DNA of 64,000 bases from Paucibacter sp. B2R-40 (GTDB lineage Bacteria; Pseudomonadota; Gammaproteobacteria; Burkholderiales; Burkholderiaceae_C), in assembly GCF_025717555.1 (NCBI RefSeq), contig NZ_JAJIRP010000001.1, forward strand, positions 620,001-684,000. The letters run 5' to 3'. The translations under genes were made by a program, and so were the position numbers. This document shows, in pieces, positions 51,041 through 60,372 of the stretch. A model generated the notes under the pieces. It was given only the letters and a program-made list of their open reading frames with translations. It was not told where the DNA came from and searched no databases. Position 1 is the first letter of the stretch; each line of letters opens with the position of its first letter.

Positions 51041-53080
51041 TCACTTCAGGCCGTCGCTGATCGCCTTCAGCAGCGTGGAGTTGGCGTCGTCACCGCTGAA
51101 CTCCCAGAAGAAGGCGCCGCCCAGGTTCTTGCTCTTCAGATAGTTCATCTTCTCGGTGATCTGCACCGGGGTGTCAAAACTCCAGAAGGTGGTGCCGTTG
51201 TAGATCCACTGCGCACGCGAGGCCGCGTCGACGAAGCTCGGGTAGCCCAAGGTCTTGAGGATGCGGTAGTCCTCGATGCCTTTCTCGTACTTGCCCGGCG
51301 CGCCGACGCCCGGCTGGTAGAGGCCGTTGCCGACATTGGGCACATTGGTCCAGCCGCGACCGTAGAAACCGATGCCCAGATTGAGCTTTTTGGCCGGCAC
51401 GCCGCGGTCCAGGAAGGCCTGGATCGCGTCATTGCTGTTGTACAGGCGCACATCGCCGGTCGAAGGGTCGGCCGGCGAGGCGTAAAGCGGCGAATGGAAA
51501 CCGGTCGTGGGCTCGAACGCACCGTGGAAGTCATAGGTCATCACATTGATGAAATCCAGCGAGGGATGGAACGCTGCGGGGTCCATCACGCGGATCTTGT
51601 CGATGCCGGCCGGTGCGGCAATCGTCAAGAGCAGGCCAGGCTTGGCGGCGTCGAGTTGCTTGCGGAATTCGGCCAGCAAGGCGGTGAAATTGGCCTTGTC
51701 CTCGGGCGCGCCGCAGCTCAGGCCGCAGGCGACCGGGTATTCCCAGTCGATGTCGATGCCGTCGAATACACCGGTCGCCGCGCCCGGGCCGCCGGCGTAA
51801 TCCGTTACCGGCAAGTCACCCTTGATGTAGGCATCAACGCAAGACTTGACGAAAGCGACGCGGTTCTCGGGCCGCGCTGCGCTGGAGAAGCCGCGCGAAT
51901 AGGTCCAGCCACCCAGCGAGATCAAGACCTTGAGCTTCGGGTATTTGGCCTTGAGCTTCTTGATTTGCCCCCAGCTGCCGCGCAGCTTCTGGTCCCACAG
52001 ATCGGCCACGCCGTCGACGCTTTGCGCCGCTTGAATCGACTTGGTGTAGTCGGCAAAGGCGTCGCCGCCGACGCCGGTGCTCTCGTTGACCGGCACCGTC
52101 AAGCCGACCTCGCAGCGGTTATTGCGCACATTGCCGAAGGCGTAGTTGATATGCGTCAGCCTTGCCGCAGCACCGCCGGCGTCAATGTCTTTGACATTGA
52201 AGTTACGGTCGTAAATACCCCATTGCGCAAAATAGCCCAGCACGTTCTTGGCGCCGCTCACATCCGCCTTGGCGGTGCGCACGCTCAACACGGGCGATGC
52301 GGGCGAGGCGCCGGCCTGGTTGAAGGCGACGACACTGAAGTTGTAGGCGGTGTCGGCCGCGAGGCTGTTGACGGTGGCGCTGGTGCTGCTGGTCTGCGCG
52401 ACCTGTGTGGCCGCTTGCTGCACACGGTATTGCACCGTGCAGTTGGGCGCTGCGGCGGATGCCGTCCAGCTCAGGGCGACGCTGGCGCTGGTCTGCGAGG
52501 GGGATGTGAGGCCGGTCGGTGCGGCCGGCGCCGAGGCGCAGGCGCCGCTGGCGGTGCTGGTCAGCAAAGCGCTGCTGGCGGCCGACACATTGCCGGCCTT
52601 GTCACGTGCCCGCACTGCATAGCTGTAGGCGGTGCCGGCGGTCAGGCCGCTGTCCACCAGGCTGGTGGCGGTGGGCGAAGCGACCACGCTGCCGCCGCGC
52701 AGCACGTCGTAGCCGGCCACGCCGCTGCCGGCGTCGGTCGAGGCGCTCCAGCTCAGCGTGATGCTGCTGGTGGTGGCGCCGCTAGCGCTCAGGCCGGCGG
52801 GCACCGTGGGCGGCGTGGTGTCGACCTGCACGCCATCGCAGGCGCCCAGCGGCTTCCAGACATCCCATTGGCCGGCATTGCTCGCCGGCGTGTTGTTCTG
52901 CGTCCACCATTTGGCCTGGAAGGCCTGTTTGGATTGCTGCACGTTCTGGCCGCCGGTGTAGACGCCTTGGGCGGTCCATTCCGGCAAGCCGCTGCAGTCA
53001 AAAGCGTAGGCGACGGGGCTGGCCAAACCGGCCGCGATCACGGCGGCGAGGCTGAGCAGGCTGCGTTGAGGTGTTTTCAT
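51041..53080 (-). CDS. GH18 chitinase with CBM5/12 and two FN3 domains
   Basis: A 679-residue exported enzyme. Signal peptide to about A25, then a CBM5/12 chitin-binding domain (CSGLPEW, VYTGGQNVQ, KWWTQNN, WDVWKPLGAC). Two fibronectin III domains follow (about 85-265: PAGLSASGATTSSITLSW, PTGLTSPSQTSASVALSW), then a GH18 barrel with the catalytic motif DGIDIDWE (D440-E447, proton donor E447). It hydrolyses chitin with retention. ATG 53080 follows AGGAGA. It starts 31 bp after the next GH18 gene and is in one operon. Confidence 0.95.
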   Translation of the reverse strand: MKTPQRSLLSLAAVIAAGLASPVAYAFDCSGLPEWTAQGVYTGGQNVQQSKQAFQAKWWTQNNTPASNAGQWDVWKPLGACDGVQVDTTPPTVPAGLSASGATTSSITLSWSASTDAGSGVAGYDVLRGGSVVASPTATSLVDSGLTAGTAYSYAVRARDKAGNVSAASSALLTSTASGACASAPAAPTGLTSPSQTSASVALSWTASAAAPNCTVQYRVQQAATQVAQTSSTSATVNSLAADTAYNFSVVAFNQAGASPASPVLSVRTAKADVSGAKNVLGYFAQWGIYDRNFNVKDIDAGGAAARLTHINYAFGNVRNNRCEVGLTVPVNESTGVGGDAFADYTKSIQAAQSVDGVADLWDQKLRGSWGQIKKLKAKYPKLKVLISLGGWTYSRGFSSAARPENRVAFVKSCVDAYIKGDLPVTDYAGGPGAATGVFDGIDIDWEYPVACGLSCGAPEDKANFTALLAEFRKQLDAAKPGLLLTIAAPAGIDKIRVMDPAAFHPSLDFINVMTYDFHGAFEPTTGFHSPLYASPADPSTGDVRLYNSNDAIQAFLDRGVPAKKLNLGIGFYGRGWTNVPNVGNGLYQPGVGAPGKYEKGIEDYRILKTLGYPSFVDAASRAQWIYNGTTFWSFDTPVQITEKMNYLKSKNLGGAFFWEFSGDDANSTLLKAISDGLK

Positions 53081-53111
53081 CTGAGTTCTCCTGTGTGCAT
53101 CTAGTTGAGGT

Positions 53112-56009
53112 TCAGTTCTTGCGCAGCGCTGTTGGCGCGGCCTTGGCGGCTGCGGCTGCCGCCGCTGCGACGGGCGCCAAGTCGGCGCGCCGCGCTTCTT
53201 GCTTGAGGCTGTAGGACTTGCCACCAAAGCTGACGATCCAGTTGCTGGGCATGGGCATAGGCAGGTAGTAGTTCAGCGTGATCGTGACGCTCTGGCCCGG
53301 TGCCAGGGTCTGCCAGGCCGGCAGCTTGAAGGCGGCGCGGTGGAACTCGTTGGTGAGGCCGCCGATGTTGTTGCCCGCCGTGTTGGCGCCGCTTTGAATC
53401 ACCTTGAGGCCAAAGCCGGTCTGGTCGGTCAGCGTGGCGGGAATGGCGGTCGGGATATCAAAGCTGAAGTCTGTACCGCCGGGCAGGGTCTGGCTGCTGG
53501 TATTGGTCAGCGTCAGCTTGGGGTTGATCGGGTAGTTGGCGTCACCGAGCGCGAAGCCGGCGATGCTGAAGCCAATGTCCAGGCTCTCGGCCGGCAGCGC
53601 CGCGTTGCTCAAGCGGTTGCCATAGGCGCTGGCGGTCTTGAACTTGTTGTACAGCAGCGAGGTCAGGGTATTGCCCATGAAATACTCGCCGCGCGCAGCG
53701 TCCCAGCCATAGTCGCCGGCCAGCTCCCAGAACATCACGCCGCCAATGCCGCGCTCGGCCGCGTACTGGGCCTTGAGCGCCAGGCTTTGCTCGGTCTCGG
53801 TGGAGAGGAAGACGCGTTTTTGCGCGTTCCACAACCAGGGCGCCACCAGCTTGGCATCGAAGAAGCTGGCATAGCTGCCGGTCAGCTGATCGGCCGTGTT
53901 AGTGGCCGGGTTCAGACCGTAGGCGGCGAGGTAGCTGCCGGGGCGGCCCGCCGCCAGATTCATCGTGTGCCAGAGCGGGTTGGAGCCGGCCGGGACTTCC
54001 TTGCTTGATACGTCCAGGTCATGCCAGAGGTTGTCGATGCCGATCGCGCCGGCGCCGCATTTCTGAACCGTGCCGCCGCCGGTGCCGGCTGGGCACTTGG
54101 TCTGGTCGGCTTGCGCGGCTTGGCCCCACAGGCCGTTGGTGCCGCCCACCACGTCCTTGAAGCCACGGGTGTAATAAGGCACGCCGATATTGATACGGCC
54201 GGCCGGCATAGACCCACGGAAGTAGTGATAAGCCCAATCGGTGTTCAGGTAGCCGATATTGGCGTACTGGGCGCTGGTGTAGTAGCTCCAGGCGGCCAAT
54301 TCGGCGTCCTTGCCGTCGTCAAACAGCGCGGCGTTCGGCCCGACGAACTGGTTCCAGGCGCCGTGCAGGTCATAACTCATGATGTTGACGTAGTCCAGGT
54401 ACTGGGTGACCTGGTAGTTCTCCATGCCGCGCAACAAATAGGCGGAAGAAGGCGCGGCCACCGTCAGCAGGTAATGGCGTGCGTCGGCCTGGCCGGCGGC
54501 ATCGAGCTTGGCGCGCAGCGTTTGCATCAGCACGGCAAAGTTCTTGGTCAGCGTGGCGCGGCGGGCGTTGGAGATCGCGAAGTCATCCGGGTTGCCGGCG
54601 TCCTTCATGCTGGTGGCGTATTCGTAGTCGATGTCCACGCCGTTGAAGCCGTATTGGCGCAGGAAGGCGACGGCCGAGTCGGCAAAGGTGTTGATGCCGG
54701 CGACATTGGCGCTGCCGTCGGCATTGGTCGTCATGGTGTAGAAGCCGCCATTGGCGACGCGCTTGCCGGCGTCGTCAAAATAGCCGCCGGTCTCGGCCCA
54801 GCCACCGATAGACACCATGGTCTTGACCTGTGGATAGAGCTTTTTGTACTTGTTCAGCAGGTTGAAGTGGCCTTTGTAAGGCAGGGCCGGGTCCAGCTCG
54901 GCGCCGGCTACACCGGGCCAGCTGATGCCGGTGGCCGGGTTGTTCGGGTCGGCGGCGTTGCCGATCGAGACCTTGTTGGCGCCGTCGATATGGGCAAAGG
55001 CATAGTTGATGTGGGTCAGCTGCGCCCAGGGGATCTGGCTGGCGAGGTAGGCCGGCTGGCCGTTCTTGCCGGTGCGCCAGCTGGTGAAGTAACCGATGAT
55101 GCGGCGCGGTTTGTCGCTGCCCATGATCTCGCGGCCTTGGCTGTCATAGACCTTGCAATAGGCGGGTGCGGTGCCGGGGCTGGTGATCAAGCCCTCGGGG
55201 CGGCAGCGCTCGTCGCCGGCCGGCGGCAGGCCGCTGACGGTCACGCGCACGGCGGCGCTGTCGGTGCTGGCGCCCTTGTCATCGGTGGCGCGGGCGACGA
55301 TGTCGTTGACGCCGGCGCGGGCCGTCCAGCTTAAAGAATAGGGGGCGGTGCTGTCTTCGCCGACCAGCGCGCCGTTGACGAAGAAGGCGACCTTGGCGAC
55401 GCTGCCATCGCTATCGGCCGCATTGGCACTGAGCGTGACGGCGTCGCCGGCGGCCGGGGTAGCGCTGGCGCCGGGCGCGGTCAGCGCGATGGTGGGCGGC
55501 TTGTTGGTGGACGTGGCGCTGACGGTCACTTGAGCTGTCTTGCTGGCGGTGGCACCCTTGTTGTCGGTAACCGTCAAGCTAATCGTGTAGGTCCCCGCAG
55601 CCGCGTAAGTGCGGCTGGCGCTGACGCCGCTGGCAGAAGAGCCGTCGCCGAAGTTCCAGGCGTAGGTGGCGATGCTGCCGTCGGGGTCGCTGGAACCGGC
55701 ACCGTTGACGCTGGCGGTCAGCGCGCTGACGCTGCTGCTGAAGGCGGCCACCGGCGGCTGGTTGACGACCGCGCCGTCACAGGCGCCGAGCGGCTTCCAG
55801 ACATCCCATTGGCCTGAGTTGGTCGCGGGCGTATTGTTCTGCGTCCACCATTTGGCCTGGTAGGCCTGTTTGTTTTGTTGGACGATGCCGCCGCCCACAT
55901 AGGCGGTGGCGGCCGACCATTCGGTCACGCCGGCGCAGTTATAGGCCAGCGCGGGGTTGCCGGCGGCCATGGCGCCAAGCGCCAGGCTGATTGAGAGGGA
56001 GAGTCTCAT
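53112..56009 (-). CDS. GH18 chitinase with CBM5/12, PKD and Ig-like domains
   Basis: A 965-residue exported enzyme: signal peptide, CBM5/12 (VYVGGGIVQ-like start, KWWTQNN, GQWDVWKPLGAC), a PKD domain (about 75-160, YAWNFGDGSSASGVSASRTY), an Ig-like Big-type domain (PTIALTAPGASATPAAGD). The GH18 barrel has GVDIDYE with catalytic E463. The C-terminus (about 810-965) is a further beta-sandwich with NPKLTLTNTSSQTLPGGTDF, probably a second carbohydrate binder. Chitin is the likely substrate. ATG 56009 follows AAGGA. The CBM is nearly identical to its neighbour's. Confidence 0.95.
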   Translation of the reverse strand: MRLSLSISLALGAMAAGNPALAYNCAGVTEWSAATAYVGGGIVQQNKQAYQAKWWTQNNTPATNSGQWDVWKPLGACDGAVVNQPPVAAFSSSVSALTASVNGAGSSDPDGSIATYAWNFGDGSSASGVSASRTYAAAGTYTISLTVTDNKGATASKTAQVTVSATSTNKPPTIALTAPGASATPAAGDAVTLSANAADSDGSVAKVAFFVNGALVGEDSTAPYSLSWTARAGVNDIVARATDDKGASTDSAAVRVTVSGLPPAGDERCRPEGLITSPGTAPAYCKVYDSQGREIMGSDKPRRIIGYFTSWRTGKNGQPAYLASQIPWAQLTHINYAFAHIDGANKVSIGNAADPNNPATGISWPGVAGAELDPALPYKGHFNLLNKYKKLYPQVKTMVSIGGWAETGGYFDDAGKRVANGGFYTMTTNADGSANVAGINTFADSAVAFLRQYGFNGVDIDYEYATSMKDAGNPDDFAISNARRATLTKNFAVLMQTLRAKLDAAGQADARHYLLTVAAPSSAYLLRGMENYQVTQYLDYVNIMSYDLHGAWNQFVGPNAALFDDGKDAELAAWSYYTSAQYANIGYLNTDWAYHYFRGSMPAGRINIGVPYYTRGFKDVVGGTNGLWGQAAQADQTKCPAGTGGGTVQKCGAGAIGIDNLWHDLDVSSKEVPAGSNPLWHTMNLAAGRPGSYLAAYGLNPATNTADQLTGSYASFFDAKLVAPWLWNAQKRVFLSTETEQSLALKAQYAAERGIGGVMFWELAGDYGWDAARGEYFMGNTLTSLLYNKFKTASAYGNRLSNAALPAESLDIGFSIAGFALGDANYPINPKLTLTNTSSQTLPGGTDFSFDIPTAIPATLTDQTGFGLKVIQSGANTAGNNIGGLTNEFHRAAFKLPAWQTLAPGQSVTITLNYYLPMPMPSNWIVSFGGKSYSLKQEARRADLAPVAAAAAAAAKAAPTALRKN

Positions 56010-56122
56010 GGTGTAAATCCTTGATCTTGAAAAGGAGCAGGGTGCACAAAGCCAGACCCTGCGCTTGCGCGCGGGCCAGGGAGGGGATTGCGGGAGGTTT
56101 TGGTGAGCGCTAGCGCTTGGGC

Positions 56123-57844
56123 CTAGGGTTTGATCACGACGTCAAAGTACTTCTGCACGCAGCTTTGGTAATCGCCGCTCTTGAGGGCCGAGTAGGCGGT
56201 CTGGTAGCCGACCAATTTGCAAGCAAAGGCCTTGCCCTCGGGCATGTCCGGGTAGTAGGCCCAGTCTTGATCCCAGTAGATATCTAGTGCGCCGGCGCCG
56301 CCGACGACGAACTGTTTCTGGTTGCCGCAGCCCAGCTCTTCGTTGGCGCCAATCGGCACGCCCAAGGCTGCAGCATGCTGGCGGTAGTAGGCGATGCGGT
56401 TGACCGATTGCGGCTTCTCTGCCCCCTGGCCGCATTCGATGCCGCCGTTGATGACGTTGGTGGTGGCGCCAAAGCCGGGCTTGATGCCGGCGGCGGTGTC
56501 CACCGCATTGGGCTTCCAGCTGCCGTCCACCACATGCAGCATGCTGGGCTTGGGCGAGGCGGGGTAGGCAAAAAAGAACACGGCGGAGGCGAGGTTCAGC
56601 CAGGTATCGGCCACTTGTTCGGGCTTGTCAAGAAGAGTCCGCACATCGCCGAACATCGCGTCGGAGAACGGGCCGTAGTTGAAGCTATAGGACAGCTGCT
56701 TGGCGCCGCGGCCGAAGTACTGCTTGTAGCGGCCCTGTGCGTCTTTGCCGCAGGGCCAGACCTGGCCCTGCCAAGTCGTGGGCAGGCATTCATTGTTGTA
56801 AGGGCAGCCATAGCTGTCTTCGCTGCAGCCGGCTTCGCGCACGAAGTAGAGCGCCTGGCGCCATTCAGGCGTGGCGTTATTGCGATCGTGTGCGCCGGTC
56901 TCCTGGGTGAAGTGCGCGAACATCGTGGCCAGGGTTTTGCGACAGATCGCCTCGGCATCACGGCCGTCGCTGTAGTCTGCGCAAACGCCGGAGAACTTGG
57001 CGATCGCCTGCAGCAGTCCGGTATAGGTGTAGCTCGGGTTGCGCAGCGGGAACAGATACTCCCACTGGCTGGCCGGCAAAATGCGCTCAACCCGTTTGAC
57101 ATTGGGCGGGTTGGCCGTGGCACCCGGTGCCACGGCCGTGACGACGCTATTGGGCCGGGTGGCAATCGAGGCCTTGACCGAGGCGAACAAGGGCGTATTG
57201 GTCAGATTGGCTTCGGCGGCCAGCACATCGGCCTGGCGCAACAGGTATTTGCCGGTGGCGGGATCTTTGACCACAGCGACCAGGCTCACGCTTTGCGCCT
57301 TGGCGCTGGTGGCGCCCTTGTTGTCGGTGACCGTCAAGGTAACGGCATAGGTACCTGGTTTGGCATAGCTGTGGCTGAGCTTGGACCCTGTGCCGCTGCT
57401 GGCGTCGCCGAAGTCCCAGCGCCAGGCGCTCACCTGCCCGTCCGGGTCGCTGGAGGCGGAGCCGTCAAACGCGACGCTGAGGCGATCTGCCGTGCTGCTG
57501 AATGCGGCCAGCGGGGCTTTGTTGCCGGCCGTCCCGCCACCTGTGCCGCCGCCTGCGTCGCAGGCGCCGAGCGACTTCCAGACTCCTCCTGGTGCGGAGT
57601 TAGTAGCCGGCGGCTGCGCTTGTGTCCACCAATTGGCGCTATAGGCCTGACCTGCGTCTTGCACCTGCTTGCCGCCGGTGTAGACGCTGCTGGCCGCCCA
57701 AGGCGGCAGCGTGCTGCAGTCGACGGCCCAGGCCGGTGCGCTAGCAGCCGCCATCAGGAGCAGGGCCGCCAAACTCTTGTTGCCGTCGCCCCAAGGCTTG
57801 CGGCCCAAGCCTGCGGGACGGTGTGTACTTTTTTGCTTGATCAT
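56123..57844 (-). CDS. GH19 chitinase with CBM5/12 and PKD domains
   Basis: A 573-residue exported enzyme. The N-terminus has a long leader, then LAALLLMAAASAPAWA as signal. A CBM5/12 follows (VYTGGKQVQ, NWWTQAQPP, WKSLGACD) and a PKD domain (WRWDFGDASSGTGSKLSHSY). The GH19 domain (about 205-560) has FAHFTQETGAHD with the catalytic acid E315, YFGRGAKQLSYSFNYGPFS and ATNVINGGIECG. Family GH19 cleaves chitin with inversion, complementing GH18. ATG 57844 follows TGGAG. It is the first gene of the chitinase operon. Confidence 0.95.
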   Translation of the reverse strand: MIKQKSTHRPAGLGRKPWGDGNKSLAALLLMAAASAPAWAVDCSTLPPWAASSVYTGGKQVQDAGQAYSANWWTQAQPPATNSAPGGVWKSLGACDAGGGTGGGTAGNKAPLAAFSSTADRLSVAFDGSASSDPDGQVSAWRWDFGDASSGTGSKLSHSYAKPGTYAVTLTVTDNKGATSAKAQSVSLVAVVKDPATGKYLLRQADVLAAEANLTNTPLFASVKASIATRPNSVVTAVAPGATANPPNVKRVERILPASQWEYLFPLRNPSYTYTGLLQAIAKFSGVCADYSDGRDAEAICRKTLATMFAHFTQETGAHDRNNATPEWRQALYFVREAGCSEDSYGCPYNNECLPTTWQGQVWPCGKDAQGRYKQYFGRGAKQLSYSFNYGPFSDAMFGDVRTLLDKPEQVADTWLNLASAVFFFAYPASPKPSMLHVVDGSWKPNAVDTAAGIKPGFGATTNVINGGIECGQGAEKPQSVNRIAYYRQHAAALGVPIGANEELGCGNQKQFVVGGAGALDIYWDQDWAYYPDMPEGKAFACKLVGYQTAYSALKSGDYQSCVQKYFDVVIKP

Positions 57845-58725
57845 GAGTTCAACTCCAGGGCTGAATCGGTACGACGCCTCAGGCGCCTGTGGGGTTCACA
57901 AAACTGCCCCGTTTGGACTGCGACCGGGGCCGGGCGGCAAGCGGTACTAATTCACAAACGACCGCTTATGGGCTCGTAATGTAGATACCAATTAGTCAAC
58001 AGGTATGGATGTAAACCCCTATAGAGCCGGTAACGGTCTGTAAGTGGTGATACCAGTTCAAGGCCTGTTTGGCGCATATGGGTTTCCCGCTTCGGTCGAA
58101 ATTTGGTCGGTCCTGGACCGCGAATAAACCCGTTTTGTTTGCGATCAAATCGCGAATTAGCGGCGCATCAAGAAGGACCCGTTTGGCGCAGATGCTAGGC
58201 AGGCCCAAGGGGTGCCGCCATGTCCGCTGCGGCCACCGATTTGACATTTGCGGACAAACAGAAAATTGGCGCGGATGCTAGGTGTGATGGGCTTTCTGGC
58301 GCTGCTGAACGGTTGGCAAGCTGCTGCAGGCTGCGCCTGCCAGCACGCGCCGGTGGCAATGGAATACAGCGTTAGTCAAAGAGGGTAGTCCGGCAACTTC
58401 CTGCGGCCCGATCGGCCGGCAATGGCGTCTTGATCGAACCCAGCCGGCGCAACAAATTCGCTGGAAAAAGCTAACGTTTTATTCAGATGGATTTGGCGAT
58501 TGATCCGCTGCCTGTCGGGGCAAACCCACCCTGTAAGGTCTTACAGGATGGGAAATTGCGCATGGTGGCGCGCCCGATTCGGCCTGATCATTCGCCCCTT
58601 TCAATGAGTACGAATGCTTGCGGTTCGTCCGGGCTTGGCTGGCCGGGGTGGAGCAGGACATTCGCAAAGCGCTGAGACCGGCCCTCGGGAGCTGTGAGTA
58701 CGGCGCACTAGAACAGGGATGGGAC
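57845..58725. other. Divergent control region between chitinase operon and lipoprotein gene
   Basis: No convincing gene in 881 bp. It carries several dyads and repeats: AAGCGGT...ACCGCTT (57939-57967), direct repeats GATACCARTT (57984-57993 and 58049-58058), the palindrome CGGTCC-T-GGACCG (58108-58120), and three copies of TTGGCGCRKATG (58069, 58183, 58266; the last two extend to GCTAGG). GATACCAATT inverted is a half-site reminiscent of GntR-type GlcNAc regulators. A tiny frame 58275-58388 gives a hydrophobic 37-residue peptide; I do not call it a gene. Confidence 0.5.
58108..58120. promoter_or_regulatory. Perfect 13-bp palindrome CGGTCC-T-GGACCG
   Basis: A 6-1-6 perfect inverted repeat in the divergent region, about 265 bp upstream of the GH19 gene and 600 bp upstream of the lipoprotein gene. 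Operator candidate only; no matching regulator is encoded nearby. Confidence 0.4.
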
Positions 58726-60372
58726 ATGCACAAGGTAGTCGGCTGCGCGAGGCGTCGGGGCTCGCGACTGCCCTTTTCGCGGTTTTGGATGGTGATGCTG
58801 CTCGCCACTTTGTTGAGTGCATGCGGCGGTGGCGGTGGGGCGAGTGGCGGCACAGATGCGTCGCCGACGGCGCCTTCAACGCCGCAGCCGCCGTCGGCCC
58901 CCGTTCCGCCCCTGAGCGCTGCGTCTGCTGTCACGCCGACCAACGCATCCGGTCAGGCCTTGATCAGCCTGAGCAGCGATGGTGACGATTGGATTGGGGG
59001 CGGCGCCAACTACAGCTACGACAGCAGCAACGCTGCGATTCGTGTCGGCGTCAACGGCACGCATTTGAGCATCCAAGTTGACGGCAAAGAGAGTTGGCAC
59101 GCGGACTTTCAATTGCCTCGTGCATTGGGTCAGTTGCAAACAGGGACTTACAACGGTTTGCCAAGGTATGCCTTGCGGACCGATGAGGGCGGCGGGCTGG
59201 AATGGATCGGGCAGGGGCGAGCCTGCAGTGTGTTCAATGGCAATGTGGTCGTCGAGGCAGTGAGCTACCTGGCGGGCGTACTCACATCCATCGATTTGAG
59301 ATTCGAGCAGTACTGCAACTCATCGAACGCGGCCTTGCGGGGCCAGATTCATATCGGCCCGCAGGCAATGGCGCGTGTCGCTGTGCCCCAGAATCCGATG
59401 CCCGAGCAGCCGGTGGTCGCTTTGAAGAGCGATATCGCCGACCCCATCGGTGGAGGGCTTGTGTATGGCTATGACAGCAGCAACGCCGTGATCAAGATCA
59501 GCGCTGTAGGCGCAAAGCTCAGCGTCAGTGTCAATGGCGATCAGCAATGGAGTGGCGATTTTCAACTTCCCGGCGAGGGCGAGGTGCTGGCGGTGGGAAG
59601 TTACGCTGGCTTGAGCCGCTATCCGTTTCAGGCTGATGCTGCGGGCGCGATGTCTTGGTTTGGGGAGGGCCGTGGCTGCAACACCATCGCCGCCAGCATG
59701 GTGGTGCACAGCGTTCTCTATGAGGCCGGCGTGCTGAAGGCGGTGGACATGAGCTTCGAGCAGCATTGCGACGGCATGCCTGCAGCGCTCAAGGGAGAGA
59801 TCCACTGGGACAGCAGCAAGACGACGGTGCCGGCTGGGCCAGCGACACAAATGCCGGCGGGCCTGTGGACCGCGCCGGCTGATGCCATGCCAGCGACAGG
59901 CAATGCGATCTACCTGTTCAGCGAGCCCGGCGACTATGTCGGCAAAGGCTGGACTTGGCTGGTCGGGGCGGCCGTCGGTGACAGCGGCGGCGGAGGGGGA
60001 GGCGGAGGCTCAAGTTCCGGTACGGCGAAGGTGTCTATTTCGGAGTCAAAGGGTCTGCTGCAGATCGCGCTGACGGGTGATGTGAGCTGGACCGGGGAGT
60101 TCAAGGCGATGAATGGGGTCAGCCACCTGCAGCCGGGCTATTACGGCATTCTCAAACGTTACCCTTTCCACAATCCCAGCAGAGGCGGCCTGGATTGGAA
60201 TATGGACGGCCACGGCTGCGGTGCTTTGAATGGCTGGTTCGCGGTAGATGCCATCAGCTATTCAGGGGAGCAACTGGAGTCGATCGACATGCGCTTCACC
60301 CAGTACTGTGATGGCTCTATCGCGCCGCTGCGCGGACGCATTCGCTGGAGCCAGGGAAAGCCCACACTTTGA
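58726..60372 (+). CDS. Triple-repeat lipoprotein, apparently undescribed domain
   Basis: A 548-residue lipoprotein: basic N-terminus, hydrophobic core and lipobox LLSAC (C33), then a Gly/Pro/Ser linker. Three tandem repeats follow at residues 79-210, 230-361 and 395-541, each reading S-D, G-x-G, YDSSNA (first two), W...F-x-L, G-x-Y-x-G-L/I-x-R-Y, G-x-G-x-x-C, and ID/VDMxFxQYC. The two cysteines of each repeat are exactly 30 residues apart (167/197, 318/348, 498/528). The third repeat carries a poly-Gly insertion. ATG 58726 follows AGGGATGG. I know no name for the domain. Confidence 0.85.
   Translation: MHKVVGCARRRGSRLPFSRFWMVMLLATLLSACGGGGGASGGTDASPTAPSTPQPPSAPVPPLSAASAVTPTNASGQALISLSSDGDDWIGGGANYSYDSSNAAIRVGVNGTHLSIQVDGKESWHADFQLPRALGQLQTGTYNGLPRYALRTDEGGGLEWIGQGRACSVFNGNVVVEAVSYLAGVLTSIDLRFEQYCNSSNAALRGQIHIGPQAMARVAVPQNPMPEQPVVALKSDIADPIGGGLVYGYDSSNAVIKISAVGAKLSVSVNGDQQWSGDFQLPGEGEVLAVGSYAGLSRYPFQADAAGAMSWFGEGRGCNTIAASMVVHSVLYEAGVLKAVDMSFEQHCDGMPAALKGEIHWDSSKTTVPAGPATQMPAGLWTAPADAMPATGNAIYLFSEPGDYVGKGWTWLVGAAVGDSGGGGGGGGSSSGTAKVSISESKGLLQIALTGDVSWTGEFKAMNGVSHLQPGYYGILKRYPFHNPSRGGLDWNMDGHGCGALNGWFAVDAISYSGEQLESIDMRFTQYCDGSIAPLRGRIRWSQGKPTL

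Noticed and set aside
58275-58388. Tiny 37-codon frame with a hydrophobic start
   Set aside because: No ribosome site, no homology I recognise, and its start lies in a repeated TTGGCGCRGATGCTAGG motif; chance is more likely.
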